Source of the DNA: Ciona savignyi
Taxonomy: Eukaryota > Chordata > Ascidiacea > Phlebobranchia > Cionidae
Assembly: GCA_000149265.1 (NCBI GenBank)
Contig: CH003204.1
Location: forward strand, 598,966 to 662,965
Direction: 5' to 3'
Length of the DNA stretch: 64,000 nt
A program made the translations under genes and the position numbers. Positions within the stretch are counted from its first letter, which is position 1. Each line of letters begins with the position of its first letter. Positions 56,960 through 64,000 of the stretch are shown in pieces. The notes below the pieces were generated by a model. The model saw only the letters and a program-made list of their open reading frames with translations. It searched no databases and was not told the DNA's origin.

Positions 56960-59887
56960 TCATATAACTATTCCAATCTTCTTTATTTCGTCATAAAATC
57001 TTTGTTTCACAAATTCGTAGAATCGAATTTCAAGAGACAGCGCTTTTGTAAGTTTCCGTGCGACAATATCGGAAGGTTCCACTTTATGGGCTGTTCTGGT
57101 CGAAGTCAATCCTACAATGAAAGGTCAAAATGGTAAAAACGCCGTTTTTTTGGCCGGATCCACGCTTACACACGGTGGTTCACAGGTATTTACTTCTTAT
57201 CTATTGCCGGGCGAACCTGTGCTTATTTTAGCGAAAACGTGTATCCGAATAGTTAATGCGACCGACTCAGCACGGGTTCAAACTTGGCTCTTACCCACCC
57301 CTGATCACCCCCAAAAACACCTGTGAGCCAGCGCGTGTGGGGGAAATAAGCGAAGTGCGGAGATCACCTCGTGCTCACCGTCAAGTTACAGGAGCTATTG
57401 CAGTGTCAATTTGGAAGAACCCATTAATTGGCTGGGTTCATCAATGTCCGTAAAGTGCCTTGACCAAGGACACAACCGACTAGCTATAGCGACCATTTTC
57501 GCAACTGCAGCCTATCGATTGAGAGGCGACGCACTTAATCGCCACACTTACCAGACGGACAATAAAATCATGATAATGTTTACCATGCTTTGATTGTAAT
57601 AACATGAATGAATTCTTACCGCTAATAGTCTTGTAACTTGGACCAGCGCCGTGAAAGAATCTATAAGAAACGAGAAAGCGTTAGATTTTACAGGTTGCCT
57701 GGAAATTTATTTATCGATACCCATTTTATTTGTCATATTGTTTAGGATAGGATAGAATATTTATTGTATATCTCCATTAACAAGAAAGGGTACGCTACGT
57801 TATCACACCGGCAGTCGCAAAATTTCCTTGCGAATGCGTAAGGTTACACCGGTAACATTTAGGTTACCACGTGTCCACCGTCGGATTACCGGACTAGGGG
57901 TGTATATGATTAATACGTTCATTCAGTTTTAAAAAACCAAATAATACTTATAAACTTATAACCATGTTTAAATACATTTTTTACGTATAAATCGACTAGC
58001 TATCGATCAGCTTCGATCCCACAACCCTTCGGCTAAAAGCGTTGCACTAACCCCACAGGCTATTGGGGCGACCGAATCTACCTCGGTAACTTGTGCTCCA
58101 GCAATCTGATCGTATTGTCCATATCTTCAGTGATTCCCACCACCGCATAATTGCGAATTACATTCTGTTTTGCTCGCTCCAACGTCCATTCGGTGTTGTA
58201 ACTAGGTGAAAGGTCAGGTTACAACAGGACATTCTTGATATGTGGGTGGGGGGAACACAGAGGCTGATAACGTAGGTATTCAACCCACACTGCGTCTTTA
58301 AAGCCTGGTTTTACATGTACCTACCTAACTATATACTTTTTTCCTAATTAATTTATTTTTACGTGTTTTAACATGTGTCGTTTTGCTTTGCCTGTGTTTT
58401 TTATCATCATAATAATAATTTGTCCGGCCCGTTGGTCTAACGGTTAAGTGCGTCGCCTTTCAATCGAAAGGTTGCAGGTGCGAAACTGGTCGCTAGCTAG
58501 TCGGTTGTAACCTTGGGCAAGGCACTTTACCGACATTGCCTGAACCGAGCGGATTAATGGGTTCTACCAAATTGAAGGAACGTGTCTATTATACACAACA
58601 CACTGCAATAGCTCCGGTAACCCGACGATGGGCGCGAGGTGATCTGACGATTGCCCGTGTGTTAACCCTCTTGGTTTTCCCATTCACGGGGATAAAGATG
58701 AATAACCTATCCTATCCTAATGATGTAGCATCACCGAATATAAAGATATTAAAAAAACTAAACTATGACATTACTTAGGGGTGGAAATGTGATGGAGCCC
58801 GTACTACAGTTTTTGATCAACCCATCAAAACATTAAGTGTAGGCATCGTTCGCTATTTGGTTTGCTCAAGGCCAAAATTGGACGAGGCAGCTGGTTTCTA
58901 CCCCGCTACCTTTGCCATATATGTTAATGTCGTGCTAGTTAAATACGGAAATCCTATCGTATAGTTGGTTTCGATCCGACCCTCTTTCGACTGAAGATTC
59001 AACTCTTTATCACTTAAAACCTCTTGTTAAAGCTAGCAGGCTATAAGTTAAGTTACCACACGTATCGTCTGGTTGGTGAAACCCCGACTAACCTGCATCG
59101 GTCGTCGTGACCGCAAAAATAGACCAAATATGGTGATGGGTTTGCGTTCAAACACGTTGTGACGTTGCGAAGCACACAATCATCCAAGGTCTGGGGAAAG
59201 TACAAACGGTCGTGTGGCATAATGGTTAGTGCGACTGATACATATATCTAGTTATATACAACAAAACTGTCTTAGGAAAGGTCGTGCGGCCAAAAAGTTA
59301 GCTCGACCGATACATTTACCGATCCTTGTGAAGTGGAGAACGCAAGGAACATTATCACAAGTGCAACCGTCAGATTACCTAGCAATTGCGTTCTCACACG
59401 GTTGACAGTAAGATTATCTCACCGTCGAGATATTGTAACCAATTGCATCGTGTTTAATATGATTCAGACATTTGTTCAGATCAAGTAGAACCCATTAACC
59501 CACTTGGATTTATTCAGGGACACAATCGACTAGCAAGTGACCAGTTTTGTACCCACAACCGTTCGGCTGACCGTTTGGGACGCACCGAGCTAACAATTCA
59601 AATCACCTTACAGTTTTTCAAGAATAAACATTAAACGTAATACAATCTGAACAATATATTGAACCTCAAATTTTATATGAGGGTGTTAAGCACCAGAACG
59701 TACCATGTACCTCTTTTCATCCGTCATTCCCGGCAGCCATTTCTTTACCTTCGTATCGCCCCATCCTACGAATCCGAACCGATTGAAGTAATACGCGGAT
59801 ACATACCGAGCGACCGGTTCTCGTATGACGTTTATATAACTGGGCTGTATGTATCCGAATCTGTTGTAAATTTGAAACGTTTTAAAT
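56960..59887 (-). CDS. Uronyl/heparan 2-O-sulfotransferase, 3' part (five exons)
   Basis: Exons on the minus strand: 59887-59704, 59201/59190-59093 (start 59190), 58201-58082, 57660-57620 and 57111-56960 (stop TGA). Phases match if the first exon uses the strong donor GTACGT after 59704. YINVIREPVARYVSAYYFNR matches the 3'-phosphate (PAPS) binding segment of 2-O-sulfotransferases. TLDDCV, YLVYFCGHDDRC and LERAKQNVIRNYAVVGITED match the central region. LPRFF and SLEIRFYEFVKQRFY match the C-terminus, which is nearer UST than HS2ST1 to my eye. These type II Golgi enzymes transfer sulfate from PAPS to C2 of uronic acids in chondroitin/dermatan or heparan chains. The N-terminal exons with the membrane anchor and 5'-PAPS loop are not seen before the retroelement at 60303, so they probably lie beyond it. 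Confidence 0.85.
57355..57563 (-). mobile_element. SINE family 1, 3' truncated
   Basis: Reverse-oriented body and head: GAGATCACCTCGTGCTCACC, AGGAGCTATTGCAGTGT, CGACTAGCTATAGCGACC, and head AGACGGAC at the end. Confidence 0.8.
57746..58075 (-). mobile_element. SINE family 1, diverged
   Basis: AGGATAGGATAGAATATT tail, TCCACCGTCGGATTACCGG, and a decayed head with TTCGGCTAAAAGCGTTGC. It abuts the sulfotransferase exon that ends at 58082. Confidence 0.65.
58432..58719 (+). mobile_element. SINE family 1, near-consensus full copy
   Basis: The best preserved copy: GTCCGGCCCGTTGGTCTAAC head, B-box-like GGTTGCAGGTGCGAAACTGG, CACACTGCAATAGCTCCGG body and CCTATCCTATCCT tail, 288 bases in all. It is useful as the reference for this family. 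Confidence 0.93.
59330..59597 (-). mobile_element. SINE family 1, diverged
   Basis: CAACCGTCAGATTACCTAGC, GTAGAACCCATTAACCCAC, ATCGACTAGCAAGTGACCAG and a decayed head to 59597. Confidence 0.65.
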
Positions 59888-60049
59888 CTACAGGAGAAAC
59901 GGATCAGATTTCGGTTGGACAGCTTCGCCTCATATCATTACAACAGTAAATGAAATCAAGTTACACTTCTATATTTTATGTGTTTTTGTTACGGGGTTAG
60001 GCTTTAAAATTCTTTAGAGGTTCGCCACAATTTATGTATAGAAGTGTTA

Positions 60050-60230
60050 TGTATCTAACGCGTCAACCTTTCTGCCACACGATCATACAAAACTGGTTCT
60101 ATTTTTTTAACGGAAGTTTCGAACCTATGGTGGGCTAGTTACTCGGACCGTTTTTGTGTAGGAGTATGTATATGTATCGGTCGGGTTAACCATTCGGCCA
60201 CACGACCATATTACAAAACTGGTTATATTT
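60050..60230 (-). mobile_element. Second tRNA-like SINE family
   Basis: Contains AGTTTCGAACCTATGGTGGG (B-box GGTTCGAAAC on the minus strand), TAGGAGTATGTATATGTATC and GGTTAACCATTCGGCCACAC (tRNA-like head GTGGCCGAATGGTTAACC on the minus strand). Confidence 0.7.
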
Positions 60231-60302
60231 CTCTGCGGCCTGTTGGCCATGTGATAGCGCGTTTGGTAGTGGCCTGAAAAATTAAAACCGACCGATAGCT
60301 AG

Positions 60303-60667
60303 TGTTCTGTCCCCAGCTTAATTTTTACGTCATTGCATGCATCACCAATTGAACCGCATGATCGAGTATGAGATGCATGCAATACGTGGCCAGTCCTCTT
60401 TTTACATTTCATTTTTTATGGTAGTTCTGTAGTGAACGGAACCTTGCGTTGTATTTCACGTCTAAGTAATTTTGGTCTTCTGTAGTTCACAGGAGGGTTA
60501 AAAGGCACAAATTTCAGGTGGATAAAATGTGTTTTATGCTATACCGTAGTAATTTTCCATTGCTAAATTTGTTTCCATTATTTTTAGTTACCGCCACTTC
60601 GCCACGTCATCACGCATCAACATCTACTTTGTATGTCAATGGTTAGTGTAATACAAAACAAAATTCA
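60303..60667 (+). mobile_element. Candidate 5' LTR of the BEL/Pao element
   Basis: A TG...CA bounded segment of 365 bases (TGTTCTGTCC to AAAATTCA) followed three bases later by TGGCGCGTAAGACTGAG, which has the TGG start expected of a tRNA primer-binding site. The 3' LTR is outside the window, so the boundaries cannot be tested here. Confidence 0.4.
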
Positions 60668-60781
60668 GAGTGGCGCGTAAGACTGAGTTCTGCCGACAGT
60701 CCGAAAAAGATTAGGCACACGGCGCTGCCGAAACAGTAGCCTAACTGAAATTTATCTGCAATCAACGTTCATTCATTCGCA

Positions 60782-63700
60782 ATGAGCGAGGCCGCGGGAG
60801 GCAATGGAGATGGGAAGAGTTCGGTCGACGAGTGTAATGTTGACGAACAAAACATTACCGTAAGAAGGAAAATTCCGAAAGATAATGACCCAAGATTGCA
60901 AACGTTGATGAAGGAAATCGATGATATGGAACTAATATTTCGAGAATGTGTTTCCGACGCAAATGCAGAGTTGATATTTTGCAACAACCTTGAGGAGTTA
61001 CAAGGAAAAGTTGCAGAAGCAGCAAAACAAAAGAAAAATCTTAAAGAGAAAATTAACAGCTTGAAACACCTGGATTCGACAATTGTTGAGAGACTCTCAA
61101 GATACGACAAAATCATGGATGAAATGCTGAGTAATGCGAGAACGACAATTACGCAGCTGAGAGAAGAGCGAATGTCCACATATTCTAAAAGTAGGTCTTC
61201 TAATAAACATTCAAGGCGCGTCTCAATAGACGAGGAATTTAAGAAGAGACGGTACGAGAATGAAGTTGCATCAGCTGCCCTATCAGCAAAGCTACCTTAC
61301 ATAGAAAAAGAAAAGGAGCTGCGAATGCGACAAATCAACGCCGAAACGGATCTCGAGATTACCAAAGTAAGTAAGGAAATTGCGGGAAGGGCTGCCACAA
61401 GCGCTGCATGTTTAGATGCTGAACGCGTAGAAAATCCTTATGGGATTTATGCGGAAGATCTACCTGATAGTATACCACCGCCAATCTGTACTGGAGAAGT
61501 TGGTTCATCGACGGGTAGATTCACACCGTTTCGGACGCCAATCTTGGAAGCAGCAACGACACGCCATTCTTCACGTGAGTCTCAACAGTTTCGGTCTTTA
61601 CCTGCGGTGCATCGCTTGCCTACCATAAAGTTAGACATATTTGACGGAAGTGTTTTAAAGTTCCCAGCATGGGAAACGGCGTTTGACGCGCTCGTGGAAT
61701 CTAACTCAATATGTGTTGCACAGAAGTTGAACTTGTTAAATCAACACCTTAAAGGCGAACCTAAAATGTTGGTTGATGGTTTCTTTCTCCTTCAAAGTGA
61801 GCACGCGTACTTAGAAGCAAGATCAAAGTTGAAAGAAAGGTATGGAAACGAAAGCGTAATAGCAAAAGCTTTTATTGATAACGTTTATTCTTGGCCTAAG
61901 ATCTCTCAAACTGATTTTGGTGGACTTCGTCGGTTTTCCGATTTTCTAAATCAAGTGGAAATCGCTAAACAACGTATATCTTGCTTAAATGTTTTAGATT
62001 ATCCTACCGAGAGTGTGAAAATTCTTTCACGATTACCACCGTTTGTCTTAAACCGGTGGCGCGCAGAAACGGCTATATGGAAAACGTCACATTCGGGAAA
62101 CTATCCACCTTTTTCAGAATTAGCAAAATTCATCACTAAAACTGCCGATCAGGAGAACATTCCGGAGTTACAAGAGCTACATGTGTCTAGCAATAGAAGA
62201 ATAGGGCCAAGTGCAATCCGAGGCAACCGTAACGTGAATTCCTTTAGTACCAGAGCACAAGACCGGGAGCGACGTGTGAGCGAGCAATATTGCTACTATT
62301 GCAAGGGAAGACACCACATCGACGATTGCAGTGCGTTTGCCAAAATCACGAGGCGAGATAGGCACGAATTTATCCTAAACAACAGAATATGCTTTTCATG
62401 TGGATCAAGTCAAGATCACATCGCGAGGTACTGTCGAAACCGGGTGACTTGTAAGGTATGTAATAAACTACATCTGACCTCGTTACATATCAATACGAAT
62501 ATCGAAAGAACAGGCTGCCTATGTACTTCTACTAAACTAAATGAATGTGGCATAGACCAATCCATGATTGTACCGGTAAGAGTATGCAGTAGAGCTAATC
62601 CTACTCTTCAAATCAAGTGTTACTGTATACTAGACGCCCAATCAAATAACTCATTCATATCAGACGGGCTAAAGACACAGCTCGGGCTGCAAGGGACGTC
62701 TACGTTGGTGGAACTAAGCACGATGTTGGGCAGCAAAGATGTGGTCTCTAGCGAAAAGATATGCGATCTGGAGGTGCAGAGCTTCGACGGCAAGGTTTCT
62801 TTTAAAATCCCATACGTGTTCGTTAGACCCGACATACCAGCAAGTCGAAGCCAAATCCCTCGACGAGAGCACGCACGAAAGTGGAATCACTTAAAAGGAA
62901 TGTCAAGTAAGATAGTTTCCTACCAGCATAATCTGGAAATAAGTATGTTACTTGGAACGAACGTCCCTGGCGCAATCAGACCGAGAGAAATAGTGGCGGG
63001 AGACGAATGCCAACCGTACGCACAGCGTTCAGCTCTTGGTTGGGGCATAGTAGGAGTTGTGCATACACAGGAGGTTGGCTATTCCTATTTGACTCGAGTT
63101 ATTTCGCATCGCTGCGTTGGGTATAAGAAAGTGGAGGAGAGTCCAATACAACGTTTTATAATCCCATGTCAATCAAAAGAGTTAATTAACCCAATACAAA
63201 TTCGAAACTGGCTTGAGTCGGATTTTCAAGAAAGAACTAACAATGCGAAGTCTGTATCGCAAGAGGATCGAAAGTTTCTAAGTATCCTTGACAAAAACAT
63301 CCAACAAGGAGACGATGGCCATTATGTTATGCCACTGCCATTAAGAAACGAAAATATAAGACTTCCCAATAATCGAATTTGTGCAGAAAAACGTTTATGG
63401 CAACTGAAGAGACGTTTTACCAGCAATCCAAAATATAAGGAAGATTACGTCAAGTTCATGGCAGATGTCATAAGCAAGTACGCGGAACCGGTATCAGAAA
63501 CTAACAAAGATGATGGAAAGGTAAATTACATACCCCACACCGGAGTGTACCATCCAAAGAAGCCCGAAAAAATAAGAGTCGTGTTCGACTGTTCTGCCAG
63601 GCACCAAGGTATATCTCTTAATGATTGTTTGCTGCAGGGACCCGATCTACTAAACGCGTTGGTGGGAGTTCTATGTCGTTTTAGACAAAACAGAATTGCC

Positions 63701-64000
63701 TTTACAGCGGACATTGAAGGCATGTTTCACCAGTTTCATGTCGCAGAACCATACCGCGATTTACTTCGTTTCCTCTGGTGGGAGGATGGCCAAACTGATA
63801 GGCGAGTGAAAGAATATCGTATGAAGGTACATATTTTTGGCGCAGCAAGCTCTCCGGGATGTGCAAATTTCGGACTTAAACGTGCTGCAGATGACGGAGA
63901 AAAGGGAATTCGGCATCGAAGCTGCAAATTTCGTAAGAAGGGATTTCTATGTTGACGATGGGATCACGTCAACGCCGGACAATGAGTCAGCGATTTCTCT
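60782..64000 (+). mobile_element. BEL/Pao LTR retrotransposon, gag-pol polyprotein (partial, frameshifted)
   Basis: A 1057-codon frame from the ATG at 60782. Order: charged coiled-coil N-terminus; capsid-like DUF1759 region around residues 280-430 (LPTIKLDIFDGSVLKFPAWE); two zinc knuckles (CYYCKGRHHIDDC and CFSCGSSQDHIARYC); DUF1758-type aspartic protease region (CILDAQSNNSFI, with DAQS where DTGS is usual); then reverse transcriptase with motif A FTADIEGMFHQF and motif B FGAASSPG. This order is diagnostic of BEL/Pao. Near 63896-63906 the frame is broken: the catalytic YVDD motif lies downstream in another frame (about 63940-63955), so this copy is inactive unless the break is an assembly error. 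The remainder is cut by the window end. Confidence 0.93.

Noticed and set aside
58432..58520. tRNA gene suggested by TGGTCTAACGGTTAAGTGCG
   Set aside because: A tRNA-like SINE head with no complete cloverleaf and a long unrelated body; the same applies to all other heads.
8930..59887. A glycosaminoglycan gene cluster (EXTL3 plus 2-O-sulfotransferase)
   Set aside because: They are about 32 kb apart with a phosphatase and a GST between them; chance proximity is sufficient.

Overview
This is animal nuclear DNA, AT-rich, with many small exons, short introns, and one 100-base run of N (21326-21425). The protein families, the compact introns, a dense tRNA-derived SINE with a (TATCC)n tail and a BEL/Pao retroelement fit an ascidian tunicate, most likely Ciona. 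The species is inferred from memory of Ciona repeats and was not tested by a search. All gene models below were built by hand from splice signals, reading phase and protein family resemblance.

Layout. (1) 109-5401, plus strand: the last six exons of a PX-BAR sorting nexin. (2) 6111-7967, minus strand: an intronless 618-residue acidic, disordered protein of unknown function with a possible PP1-docking motif. (3) 8930-24990, minus strand: a complete EXTL3 (exostosin-like 3) gene in 19 coding exons, about 949 residues. One exon carries two frame breaks. Its introns hold several minisatellites and a satellite, and four of its splice junctions are duplicated or extended into neighbouring repeats. 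(4) 24991-27579: a head-to-head intergenic region with SINE remnants, a tandem duplication and a hAT MITE. (5) 27580-52653, plus strand: a 34-exon receptor tyrosine phosphatase of about 1513 residues. Its ectodomain reads CTLD, EGF, CTLD, eight EGF, CTLD, EGF, followed by one membrane span, an apparently competent PTP domain and a degenerate second PTP domain. This is the most unusual gene in the window. (6) 53638-55522, plus strand: a mu-class-like glutathione S-transferase in three exons. (7) 56960-59887, minus strand: the last five exons of a uronyl/heparan 2-O-sulfotransferase; its 5' part lies beyond a retroelement. (8) 60303-64000, plus strand: a BEL/Pao LTR retrotransposon, cut by the window edge and frameshifted in the reverse transcriptase.

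Functional links. EXTL3 and the 2-O-sulfotransferase both act in glycosaminoglycan synthesis in the Golgi, but they are about 32 kb apart with other genes between them, so I do not infer a cluster. EXTL3 and the receptor phosphatase are divergent across about 2.6 kb. Mobile DNA is abundant: about 30 recognisable SINE fragments, a second tRNA-like repeat, three TTAA-flanked MITEs, and four or more hAT-like elements, three of them with clear 8-bp target duplications.

Single-base frame breaks occur in otherwise well conserved exons of EXTL3 (two), the receptor phosphatase (two) and the retroelement (one). The first four look more like assembly or allelic indels than pseudogenes, because all other splice phases agree across both genes.
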